A stretch of 44,385 nucleotides of DNA. It comes from Burkholderiaceae bacterium. Lineage in GTDB: Bacteria; Pseudomonadota; Gammaproteobacteria; Burkholderiales; Burkholderiaceae_C. Positions within the stretch are counted from its first letter, which is position 1. Each line of letters opens with the position of its first letter. The position numbers and the translations under genes are program-made. Under the pieces are notes generated by a model. It did no database searches and had not been told where the DNA came from. It saw nothing but the letters and a program-made list of their open reading frames with translations. The stretch covers positions 1 to 44,385 of the forward strand of contig JAIEMS010000025.1 of NCBI GenBank assembly GCA_019751915.1, in the 5' to 3' direction. This document shows positions 1 to 7,651 of this stretch, piece after piece.

Positions 1-1
1 A

Positions 2-2533
2 CTGCAAGCGCTGGCGACGGCGAACTTGGCGCTGCTGAGCACCAGCCAGTTGACGGGACTGAGCAGCACGCAGATTGCCAAACTGACGACCGACCAAGTG
101 GTGGCGCTGAGCAGCAACCAAGTCAAGGGCTTGAGCACCGTGCAACTGGCAGCGCTGACGACAGCACAGCTGCCGGTGCTGCAGACAGAAGACCTTGCGG
201 CCCTGAGCACGCAACAACTGGGGGGCTTGAGCAGCAGCCAAATTGGCAGCCTGAGCACAGCGCAGATCGTAGCGCTGACGACAGGGCAAGCCAGTGTGCT
301 GAGCACGGGCCAACTGCGGGCTTTGACAACGAACCAAATCCAAGCGCTCGAGACCGCTGATTTGGTGGTGCTGAATGCTGCGCAGTTCGCTGTTTTAACA
401 ACAGCGCAGTTCAATGCATTGACTTCTAGCCAGTGGGGGGTGTTAGGTACGACTGCTGTCAGTTCGCTTTCAACAGCGATTGTGCTTGGATTGTCTACAG
501 CACAGATTCAAGCATTGACCACTGATCAGGCCAAGAGCTTAACGACTTCACAGATACGTGCATTGACAACGAACCAAATCCAGTCTCTCGAGACCAGTGA
601 TCTGGCCGTGCTCAGCACCCAGCAGTTGCTTGGTTTGACCAGTACGCAGGTGTCTACGCTCACTACGGATCAAGTGGTGGCGCTCACGTCTAATCAAGTT
701 AGAAGTCTTGATTCGGCACAGATTCGTGCTTTGACTACGAAGCAAGTGACCAGTTTGACGACGGCGCAGATTAGTGGACTGACGGCAACTCAGGTTCCGT
801 TTTTGGAAACGGCCGATTTTGCGACACTGAGTACCAAGCAGTTGGCAAGTTTGACAACCGTTCAGATACCTAATCTCACAACCGCCCAAGTAGTGGCTTT
901 GACGACCGATCAAATCTCTGGATTGAGTACAGCCCAAGTTCGTGTTCTGACAACTGACCAAGTCCGAGTTCTTGAAACAAGAGATTTGGCTGTTTTTAGT
1001 ACGGATCAATTGGGGGCTCTGACAACCACGCAATTCGGTGTGATTACAACGGCACAGCTGGTTGCACTGAGTCCTGCTTCAGTTGCTACGCTGGCCACCG
1101 CTATCGTCAGCGGATTCTCAACGGCGGCTGTGAAAGCACTGACATCCGATCAAGTAGGAACCCTAACGACAGCGCAAATTAAATCGCTCACAACCGATCA
1201 AATTAGGGCGTTGGATACGGGCGATTTTGCAGTGCTCAGCACCGATCAAATTGCCAGTTTGACGACCAATCAGGTGCTGCAACTGACAACAGGGCAAGTG
1301 GTTGCATTGACGCAAGCACAAGTGCCTGGCTTGAGTACTGCCCAAATTCGCGCTTTGACGACCGCCCAAGTGCAGTCCTTGCAAACAGCTGATTTCGCGA
1401 CGCTGACAACCCAGCAATTACTGGCATTTACATCCGATCAATTCACTGGATTGACGGCAGGGCAATTGGGTACTTTGGATTCGTCCGAGATTAATGGACT
1501 CGCTACTTCGACGCTGCGCGGATTGTCAACGACCATGATGAGGGCGCTGACACCAAGTCAATTGAATGGTCTAGATACAACGGCAATTGCCGCTTTCAGC
1601 ATGGAACAGTCGCTAGCGTTGACTACAACCCAAAAAGCAGGGATGGTTGCAACGCAGACGGCAGCTCTGCTGTCTCCTATTGTTTTGGATCTGAATGGCG
1701 ATGGCGTGCGAACCTTGTCTGTGAGTGAGGGAGTGAGCTTTGATTTAGCAGCCAACGGCTCTTTACGCCATACGGGTTGGGTTGCCTCAGGCGATGGTTT
1801 GCTGGTGCGTGACTTGAATGGCGATGGCACCATCAACGATGGCCGTGAGCTTTTTGGCACGGCGACCGAACTTGCTGATGGCACGAAGGCTGCAGATGGC
1901 TTCGCTGCACTGCGTGCTCTGGACACCAACGGTGATGGCAAGGTCTCGGTGGGTGATGCAGGCTTTGCGCAGCTGGCGGTTTGGACTGATAGCAACCAGA
2001 ATGGCAAGACCGATGCGGGTGAGTTGGTGTCCTTGGCAGACAAGGGCATCGTCTCTCTGAATTTGTCGGCGCAGACGTCGGATGCTGTCAACAACGGCAA
2101 CCTGTTGGGCTTGGTGTCATCGTATGAGACAGCCAATGGGACAACGCACGACATGGTGGATGTCTGGTTCCAGCAAGGTGCTAATGCCTCTGATGGATTG
2201 CGAACAGCTGTGAGTGGTTTGACCGAATCTTTGGGTAGCTATCTGGAAGATGCGGCTAATCTGATAAGCAGTCCTGACCGGTCAGTGTTGCCTCAGGGGA
2301 ACGCTCAAGCAGTCTCGGAGAACAATGCTCCTAGCTTGGTGCCGGTGATGAGTCCAGTGCTGTCGATGCAATTAAGCGCTTATTATCAGCAGCAAGGACA
2401 AGGAAGCCACATCACATCCCATTCGATGGTGCACTCTGCGAGTGTGAATGGCTTGCTGTCGGGTGCTATCGCTCATGGAGTATCTACTTCAACAACCTTG
2501 CTGGCTCCCACAGACATGGGTAATGGCAAGTGA
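2..2533 (+). CDS. Octapeptide-repeat, Ser/Thr-rich putative secreted/surface protein with C-terminal Ca-binding domain (5' partial)
   Basis: The reading frame is open to the window's left edge, so the N-terminus is missing; the TTG at 26 is not a credible start because the codons before it continue the repeat. From 11 to 1642 I count 68 consecutive 8-residue units of the form L-[ST]-[ST]-x-Q-[IVL]-x-[AGS]. A variant unit of the type L-E-T-x-D-[LF]-x-x recurs at intervals of 7, 7, 10, 9, 7, 10 and 7 units. A non-repeat domain follows, starting near 1673, with acidic loops DLNGDG (1688), DLNGDGTINDG, DTNGDG and DSNQNG, as in C-terminal domains of hemolysin/RTX-like secreted proteins. The last ~120 residues are low complexity. 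By family knowledge such proteins are exported and bind calcium; secretion route and function are inference. The fold of the repeat (short-helix or beta solenoid) cannot be told by eye. The first ~370 bases use GC-rich codons, later repeats do not. Confidence 0.85.
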   Translation: MQALATANLALLSTSQLTGLSSTQIAKLTTDQVVALSSNQVKGLSTVQLAALTTAQLPVLQTEDLAALSTQQLGGLSSSQIGSLSTAQIVALTTGQASVLSTGQLRALTTNQIQALETADLVVLNAAQFAVLTTAQFNALTSSQWGVLGTTAVSSLSTAIVLGLSTAQIQALTTDQAKSLTTSQIRALTTNQIQSLETSDLAVLSTQQLLGLTSTQVSTLTTDQVVALTSNQVRSLDSAQIRALTTKQVTSLTTAQISGLTATQVPFLETADFATLSTKQLASLTTVQIPNLTTAQVVALTTDQISGLSTAQVRVLTTDQVRVLETRDLAVFSTDQLGALTTTQFGVITTAQLVALSPASVATLATAIVSGFSTAAVKALTSDQVGTLTTAQIKSLTTDQIRALDTGDFAVLSTDQIASLTTNQVLQLTTGQVVALTQAQVPGLSTAQIRALTTAQVQSLQTADFATLTTQQLLAFTSDQFTGLTAGQLGTLDSSEINGLATSTLRGLSTTMMRALTPSQLNGLDTTAIAAFSMEQSLALTTTQKAGMVATQTAALLSPIVLDLNGDGVRTLSVSEGVSFDLAANGSLRHTGWVASGDGLLVRDLNGDGTINDGRELFGTATELADGTKAADGFAALRALDTNGDGKVSVGDAGFAQLAVWTDSNQNGKTDAGELVSLADKGIVSLNLSAQTSDAVNNGNLLGLVSSYETANGTTHDMVDVWFQQGANASDGLRTAVSGLTESLGSYLEDAANLISSPDRSVLPQGNAQAVSENNAPSLVPVMSPVLSMQLSAYYQQQGQGSHITSHSMVHSASVNGLLSGAIAHGVSTSTTLLAPTDMGNGK

Positions 2534-2543
2534 ATTATTATTT

Positions 2544-2566
2544 GATCGGATCTTGCTAGTCCGATC
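2544..2566 (+). terminator. Hairpin just after the repeat-protein stop
   Basis: GATCGGA (2544-2550) pairs with TCCGATC (2560-2566) around a 9-base loop, 10 bases after the TGA. No T-tract follows, so it is probably an accessory hairpin in front of the stronger terminator at 2585. Confidence 0.45.
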
Positions 2567-2584
2567 TGAATAAATAATTGCAAT

Positions 2585-2616
2585 GGGTCGCACTTTTATG
2601 GGTGCGACCCTTTTTT
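2585..2616 (+). terminator. Rho-independent terminator
   Basis: GGGTCGCAC (2585-2593) and GTGCGACCC (2602-2610) form a perfect 9-bp stem, followed directly by six T. It should end transcripts of the repeat protein, only 33 bases before the start of the glycosyltransferase gene. Confidence 0.9.
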
Positions 2617-2649
2617 GTGTTATTTTTGAATTAATTTTTGCATTGTTTT

Positions 2650-4416
2650 ATGCCAGCATCTTCTCTTTCACTGTCGGATTTGATGGCACAAGCAGACATC
2701 CTGCAGCAGCAGGGTCAAGCTGCTGACGCTATTATTCTTTACCAAAGTTGGTTGGCTGAAAAAAATGATCCATTGCAATTGGTAGCATGGTTTAATTTGG
2801 GAGTTTTGTTAGGTAATGTCGGTCGCTCTGGTGAGGCTCAGGTGGCTTACCAAGAAGCCTTAAAATTTAACCCACAATTTTTCCAGGCACGATTGAATCT
2901 TGGGCACCAATTAGAGAATCAAGGGCACATTGATTTAGCCATAAAAGAATGGCTACAAGTTTTAAATGATTTGGAAAAATCAGAACAGCCAGAGAAGGTT
3001 TTGCATTTGCATGCAATCAATAACTTGGCTCGATCTTTAGAGTCTGCTCGGCGTTTTGATGAGGCAGAGTCTTATATGGTGCGTAGTTTGCAAATTGATC
3101 CTGATCAATCGGCGGTTTTGCAGCATTGCATTCATATTCGACAAAAGCAATGTAAGTGGCCTATTTATCAGCCAATTGAAGGTGTGAGCGTTAATCAGCA
3201 GTTAATGGCAACATCAACATTGGCCATGCTTGCTGCTTATGATGATCCTGCTTTGCAATTGCTAACTGCACGTGAATTTGTTCATGCCAAGGTTCAGCCG
3301 ACAGTACCTCGCCGTCCTTTACGTTCTCGATCACCGGGAAGCAAAATAAGAATAGGTTATCTGTCGGGTGATTTGTGTATGCATGCTGTTGGACTCTTAA
3401 CCGTGGAGCTTTTTGAGTTACACAACCGAGAGAAATTTGAGGTTTTTGCTTTTTGTTGGTCGCGCGAAGATGGCTCTCCTTTGAGAGAAAGAATTATCAA
3501 ATCATTTGATTACCATATTCGTATTGGGCATTTGGATGATTTGAGCGCTAGTCGACTGATTGAATCATGTAGTATTGATATATTGATTGATTTGCAAGGA
3601 CTGACAGCTGGGGCAAGACCAAATATCTTGGTTCAGCGCCCAGCCCCAGTGCAAATTAGCTACCTTGGATTGCCTGGTACTTCTGGGATCCCTGCTGTAG
3701 ATTACATTTTGGCTGATCCATTTGTTTTTCCAGAAGACTTAGAACCTTTCATGACAGAAAAGCCTTTAAGGGTTCCAAATTGCTATCAAGTGAGCGATCG
3801 TAAACGTGCTGTTGGTCGACTGATGACCCGTACAGAATGCGGTTTGCCAGAAGATAAATTTGTATTTGCTGCTTTTAATAATAATTATAAGTTTACAGAA
3901 GATGTTTTTTCGGTGTGGATGAGGATATTAAGTAAGGTTGACGATAGTGTGTTGTGGATTTTGTCGGATAATCCTTGGGCCAAAGCTAATATGACAAGTA
4001 AGGCATTGGAGTATGGAATCGGTGCTGATAGATTAATTTTTTCCGATCGGGCTGCACCAGAAGAATACATGGCAAGATTGAAACTTCCTGATTTGTTTCT
4101 TGATACTTTTCCATATAATGCAGGAACTACTGCAAACGATATTCTTTGGATGGGGACACCAATCTTAACTTGTTCTGGGAAAACTTATATATCCCGTATG
4201 TGTGGAAGTCTCTTAAATTCATTAGGGCTCCATGACCTTATTGCAAATAGCATGTCTGATTACGAAGATAAGGCGGTTAGGCTTGGAAAAAATATAAGAG
4301 CTATTAATATGTATAAAAAATACATTGAAGATTATAAGGTGAGCAGCAATCTATTTGATATTCCTAGATTGGTTCGTGATTTGGAATATGTGTTTTGTGA
4401 ATTGATTTATAATTAA
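2650..4416 (+). CDS. TPR plus SPINDLY/OGT-like (GT41) protein glycosyltransferase
   Basis: 588 residues from the ATG at 2650; an in-frame TTG at 2638 is possible but less likely, and no clear ribosome binding site is visible for either. The N-terminal ~170 residues hold TPR-like helices (motifs such as AWFNLGVLLGNVGRSGEAQVAYQEAL and ARLNLGHQLENQG, given in pieces of the TPR pattern). From about residue 230 the sequence matches the GT41 catalytic fold: RIGYLSGDLCMHAVG (the conserved His of the family), the D-LQGLT segment, FNNNYKFTEDVFSVW, and LDTFPYNAGTTANDILWMGTP with SRMCGSLLNSLGL after it. By family knowledge these cytoplasmic enzymes transfer a sugar from a nucleotide sugar to Ser/Thr (or Asn in HMW1C relatives) of proteins. 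The neighbouring Ser/Thr-repeat protein is the obvious candidate acceptor, which is inference. Strongly AT-rich codons compared with the core genes. Confidence 0.9.
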   Translation: MPASSLSLSDLMAQADILQQQGQAADAIILYQSWLAEKNDPLQLVAWFNLGVLLGNVGRSGEAQVAYQEALKFNPQFFQARLNLGHQLENQGHIDLAIKEWLQVLNDLEKSEQPEKVLHLHAINNLARSLESARRFDEAESYMVRSLQIDPDQSAVLQHCIHIRQKQCKWPIYQPIEGVSVNQQLMATSTLAMLAAYDDPALQLLTAREFVHAKVQPTVPRRPLRSRSPGSKIRIGYLSGDLCMHAVGLLTVELFELHNREKFEVFAFCWSREDGSPLRERIIKSFDYHIRIGHLDDLSASRLIESCSIDILIDLQGLTAGARPNILVQRPAPVQISYLGLPGTSGIPAVDYILADPFVFPEDLEPFMTEKPLRVPNCYQVSDRKRAVGRLMTRTECGLPEDKFVFAAFNNNYKFTEDVFSVWMRILSKVDDSVLWILSDNPWAKANMTSKALEYGIGADRLIFSDRAAPEEYMARLKLPDLFLDTFPYNAGTTANDILWMGTPILTCSGKTYISRMCGSLLNSLGLHDLIANSMSDYEDKAVRLGKNIRAINMYKKYIEDYKVSSNLFDIPRLVRDLEYVFCELIYN

Positions 4417-4423
4417 TTGTATT

Positions 4424-5365
4424 ATGAAAATAACAACATTAGTCCCTGCTTACAAGCCTAAATATTTATTTGAGCTATTGGTTTCGATGAGAAATCAAAC
4501 GGTGAAGCCAGAGAAGATAATTTTCTCTGACGATAGTCCGGATCAGTCTTTTATTTATATATTAAATGGCGATCAAATAAAAGAAGTGACTGCTGATTTG
4601 AATATTGAAGTAATTCCGGGACCTAGGTCTGGAGGTTGGAATAACTTTCGTCATTTAATGAGGATTTATGCTGGGAAAACTGATATATTTCACATTCAAT
4701 TAGACGACGATATTTGTTATCCTAACTTTTATGAGCAGCACTTAAAAGCCCATGCAATTGGATATGTTCCTTGTGTCATAAGTCGTCGTTGGACTGCAAT
4801 GGAGTCTGGACAGCCTTTACGTGATCTTGGTGTTCCTTCTGCTATCTCTGATCATCCCCAAAGAATGCTGTCTTTGGATGCTAATTTATTATTCACACAT
4901 ACCGTCGGAATGAGTGCTAATTGGCTCGGTGAGTTTTCAAATGCAACTTTCCGCTCTGATATGGTTCCAGAATTAGATGATGCCTCTATGGGAGGAATTA
5001 GTTTTAGTGGGTTAGAAGATCTGGGAGGTTTTTTAAAGGCAAGTTTAAAGGCTCCAGTAGGGTATATAAATGAGCATTTAGGGTATTTCAGAACAAGCGC
5101 AGAGCATAACTCTGCAAATCCAATGGGTCGCCCTATGAAGCTTGCGCACCTAGCTTATGTTGCATTGGCAATTGGATGTCGTCGTTTGGGTTATATATCT
5201 TCTGAGCAAGAAAGAGCTATTGTTTCTGCGTTGTGCCCAATCATAAAACAGCGTTACTTTCTTGAGGAAGATATGAAAGAATTTTGTGATTTAATGCCTT
5301 TTCTTGAAATTAATTCGCGGAATTCTGAGGATTTGTTTATTGAAATGTGGGGAAAATTTGCTTGA
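4424..5365 (+). CDS. Putative GT2-like (GT-A fold) glycosyltransferase
   Basis: 313 residues, starting 7 bases after the GT41 gene, so probably co-transcribed. The N-terminus KITTLVPAYKPKYLFELL with NQTVKPEKIIFSDD is the nucleotide-binding start of a GT-A/family 2 glycosyltransferase. QLDDDICYP near residue 95 supplies the DxD metal and nucleotide-sugar motif. There are no membrane segments, so the protein is likely cytoplasmic. Donor and acceptor are unknown; it could extend a sugar first placed by the upstream GT41 enzyme, or act on another glycan. The C-terminal part (Cys at the ALCPIIKQRYF segment) does not match a motif I know. AT-rich like its neighbours. Confidence 0.7.
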   Translation: MKITTLVPAYKPKYLFELLVSMRNQTVKPEKIIFSDDSPDQSFIYILNGDQIKEVTADLNIEVIPGPRSGGWNNFRHLMRIYAGKTDIFHIQLDDDICYPNFYEQHLKAHAIGYVPCVISRRWTAMESGQPLRDLGVPSAISDHPQRMLSLDANLLFTHTVGMSANWLGEFSNATFRSDMVPELDDASMGGISFSGLEDLGGFLKASLKAPVGYINEHLGYFRTSAEHNSANPMGRPMKLAHLAYVALAIGCRRLGYISSEQERAIVSALCPIIKQRYFLEEDMKEFCDLMPFLEINSRNSEDLFIEMWGKFA

Positions 5366-5413
5366 TTGTAAATTTGTTTGGGTGATTTTAAATGATATAT
5401 TTTGGTGTTTGAT

Positions 5414-5818
5414 ATGAGTATTAATTTTTGTAAAATTATTACCTTGCCGAAAATTTCTGATCCGCGCGGAAATTTAACTTTTATCGAGGGAGATAGTCAT
5501 ATTCCCTTCGATATTCAAAGGGTTTATTATCTTTACGATGTTCCTGGTGGTGCTCAACGAGGTGGACATGCGCATAAAAACCTGCATCAATTAATTATAG
5601 CAATGTCTGGGAGTTTTGATGTTGTCCTTGACGATGGAAAAGAAAAGCAGCGTTATCACCTTAATCGTTCTTATAATGGTTTGTATGTTTGTCCAATGAT
5701 ATGGCGTGAATTGGATAACTTCTCATCTGGATCTGTTTGTATGGTGCTTGCATCTAATCGTTATGATGAAGATGATTATTACCGTGATTACCAAGATTTT
5801 TTAAAAGCGATACCATGA
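5414..5818 (+). CDS. fdtA: dTDP-4-oxo-6-deoxy-glucose 3,4-ketoisomerase (FdtA-like, WxcM cupin)
   Basis: 134 residues from the ATG at 5414; an in-frame TTG at 5402 is less likely. A small single-domain cupin of the FdtA/WxcM type: [11 protein letters not shown] at the start, [11 protein letters not shown], the [13 protein letters not shown] motif with the catalytic His pair, and [13 protein letters not shown]. By family knowledge it converts dTDP-4-keto-6-deoxy-D-glucose into the 3-keto isomer used for dTDP-Fuc3NAc (FdtA) or dTDP-Qui3NAc (QdtA). The stereochemistry cannot be read from the sequence, so FdtA versus QdtA is open. It overlaps the aminotransferase gene by 4 bases (ATGA), which couples the two consecutive steps. 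No rmlA, rmlB or acetyltransferase gene lies in the window. Confidence 0.85.
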   Translation: MSINFCKIITLPKISDPRGNLTFIEGDSHIPFDIQRVYYLYDVPGGAQRGGHAHKNLHQLIIAMSGSFDVVLDDGKEKQRYHLNRSYNGLYVCPMIWRELDNFSSGSVCMVLASNRYDEDDYYRDYQDFLKAIP

Positions 5819-6918
5819 TTGTTAAGTTCTTAGATATTGGCGCATCTTATAGAGAGCTGAAAGAAGAGATTGATGGTGCTATCTTAAATTCTTTATCTTC
5901 TGGATTTTTTATTGGAGGGCCAGAGGTAGATAAATTCGAAGATGAATATGCAGCATACTGCGGTACTCACCATGCGATAGGTGTCGCCAATGGATTAGAT
6001 GCACTTCATCTGGCGTTGCGCGCTTTGGATGTTGGGCCTGGTGATGAAGTCATAGTGCCTAGTAATACTTTTATTGCTACTTGGCTGGCGGTGAGTCAGT
6101 GCGGTGCGACCCCTGTGCCTGTGGAGCCAGATGAATTTACTTTTAATATAGATCCAAATTTGATTGAATCGGCTATTACATCACGGACTAAAGTGATTAT
6201 GCCTGTTCATTTGTATGGGCAATCTGCGGATATGGATCCAATTATTCATATCGCAAGAAAACATGGTTTACGTATATTGGAAGATGGCGCTCAAGCCCAC
6301 GGTGCTTCTTATAAGGGGAAGCGTTTAGGCGGGCATGGTGATGCCGTTGCATGGAGTTTTTACCCTGGGAAAAATCTTGGGGCATTAGGAGATGGCGGTG
6401 CTGTGACTACCAATGATCCGATAATTGCTGACCGAATTCGCGTGCTGCGAAATTATGGATCTCGTATTAAATACGTCAATGAAGTAAAAGGTTTTAATAG
6501 TCGCCTTGATCCATTGCAAGCAGCAGTGCTGAGGGTAAAGTTAAAATATTTAGATCAATGGAATAAAAGAAGAAAAATTATTGCCGAAAAATACTTGAAT
6601 GAATTAAAAGACACTGAAATTGTTTTGCCAAATGTTCCGGAATGGTCGAGTCCGGTTTGGCATCTCTTTGTTGTTCGCCATCCAAATCGAGATTCGTTAA
6701 AAATATCTTTGGAGGAAAATGGAATTGGAACGCTCATTCACTATCCTATTCCACCGCATAAGCAAAAAGCTTATGAGGATGTAGGTTTTTCGTCCAGCGA
6801 TTTTCCAATTGCAGAACGTATGGCGAATGAGGTTTTGAGTTTGCCCATCGGCCCGCAAATCAGCCGCGAAGAAGTTGACTTTATTAATAAGTCAATTATG
6901 AAATTTATGAAGAATTAA
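5815..6918 (+). CDS. fdtB: dTDP-3-keto-6-deoxyhexose aminotransferase (FdtB-like, DegT/DnrJ/EryC1 family)
   Basis: 367 residues; the ATG overlaps the fdtA stop as ATGA. Shows the sugar-aminotransferase hallmarks: [52 protein letters not shown], and the PLP-lysine segment [17 protein letters not shown] (Lys near residue 186). By family knowledge it transaminates the 3-keto sugar made by the isomerase, giving a dTDP-3-amino-3,6-dideoxyhexose. Together with the preceding gene this is the specific half of the Fuc3NAc/Qui3NAc route. The N-acetyltransferase that normally finishes the sugar is not visible here. The last gene of the AT-rich plus-strand group, ending just before a long hairpin. Confidence 0.88.
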   Translation: MIVKFLDIGASYRELKEEIDGAILNSLSSGFFIGGPEVDKFEDEYAAYCGTHHAIGVANGLDALHLALRALDVGPGDEVIVPSNTFIATWLAVSQCGATPVPVEPDEFTFNIDPNLIESAITSRTKVIMPVHLYGQSADMDPIIHIARKHGLRILEDGAQAHGASYKGKRLGGHGDAVAWSFYPGKNLGALGDGGAVTTNDPIIADRIRVLRNYGSRIKYVNEVKGFNSRLDPLQAAVLRVKLKYLDQWNKRRKIIAEKYLNELKDTEIVLPNVPEWSSPVWHLFVVRHPNRDSLKISLEENGIGTLIHYPIPPHKQKAYEDVGFSSSDFPIAERMANEVLSLPIGPQISREEVDFINKSIMKFMKN

Positions 6919-6951
6919 TGTAATTAATTTTCCATAAATATTTTTATGATG

Positions 6952-6979
6952 GCCGCGACCATGATGACATGGTCGCGGC
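6952..6979. terminator. 12-bp hairpin between convergent genes
   Basis: GCCGCGACCATG (6952-6963) and CATGGTCGCGGC (6968-6979) pair perfectly around a 4-base loop. It sits between the plus-strand fdtB stop and the minus-strand exonuclease stop, the position of a bidirectional terminator. Neither side has a clean T-tract, so termination would rest on the very strong stem. Confidence 0.6.
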
Positions 6980-6985
6980 TGGGAT

Positions 6986-7651
6986 TCAATCGGTGCGATC
7001 AAGTTGGCGCAGCTTGACAAATGCCAATGCGGCCATGATGGCATCGTTGAGTGCATCGTGCGCGTCCCGCTGGGGTACGTTCAAGTCTTCGAGCACGGTG
7101 GTAAAACGCAAATCAATGTCGGCGCAATCGTGCTGTTGGTACGCGGGCAACCGAGAAAATTTGTGGTCGTAGTAGAGAGTAGAAACCTCAATTTTTGGTT
7201 GCGGCAGCCCTATCCCTAGCAGGGGCCGAATGGCCCGGTTGAGCATGGCTACGTCAAACTCAAGGTAGTAGCCCACTAGGGGGCGGCTACCAATAAAGTG
7301 CAGTAATTGGTACATGGCCTCGGCCACCGGTAAGCCTTGGGCCACGTCTTGCTCGCGCAGGCGGTGAATGCGCACACTCTCGGCAGACACTCCCTTATCG
7401 GGGCGCACCAGCAGCTCTAGGCGTTGGCTGGTCAAAATACGCTCTCCCACAATGCGTACCGCACCAATCGAGATGATCTCGTCGGTACGCACGTTCAAGC
7501 CCGTGGTTTCGCAATCCAGCGCCACCCATTCATTGGGCGGTGGTGGATTGAACAAAAAAGCAAAATTGGGGTCTGAGAGCTGGCGCAACTGCCACTGGCG
7601 TTGCAACGCTTGCAGCCAGCGTCGGGGTAATGGTGGTGGAGCGACAGTCAC
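6986..7651 (-). CDS. DnaQ-like 3'-5' exonuclease (DEDDh family)
   Basis: 221 residues from a GTG at 7651 that overlaps the previous gene's stop (GTGA). An exonuclease core begins near residue 42: WVALDCETTGLN gives the first D and E, LVGYYLEFDVAMLNRA the second Asp, and RDAHDALNDAIMAAL the HxAxxD motif of the DEDDh group. This resembles the polymerase III epsilon proofreading domain, but the gene is separate from any polymerase and longer at the N-terminus (~40 basic residues). By family knowledge it degrades single-stranded DNA or RNA ends 3' to 5'. It is translationally coupled to the cNMP/CBS/DUF294 gene, a pairing I recall from other Burkholderiales. Biological role unknown. Confidence 0.85.
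   Translation of the reverse strand: MTVAPPPLPRRWLQALQRQWQLRQLSDPNFAFLFNPPPPNEWVALDCETTGLNVRTDEIISIGAVRIVGERILTSQRLELLVRPDKGVSAESVRIHRLREQDVAQGLPVAEAMYQLLHFIGSRPLVGYYLEFDVAMLNRAIRPLLGIGLPQPKIEVSTLYYDHKFSRLPAYQQHDCADIDLRFTTVLEDLNVPQRDAHDALNDAIMAALAFVKLRQLDRTD

Noticed and set aside
548-1033. Minus-strand open frame with Cys/Gln repeats inside the octapeptide array
   Set aside because: It is the reverse reading of the 24-bp repeat; repeats keep many frames open by chance.
11-1642. Direct 24-bp repeats as a possible CRISPR array
   Set aside because: Repeats are contiguous without unique spacers and encode a constant peptide.
6952-6979. Hairpin as a standard rho-independent terminator
   Set aside because: Stem is very strong, but no T-tract follows on either strand, so kept only as a probable convergent-gene hairpin.
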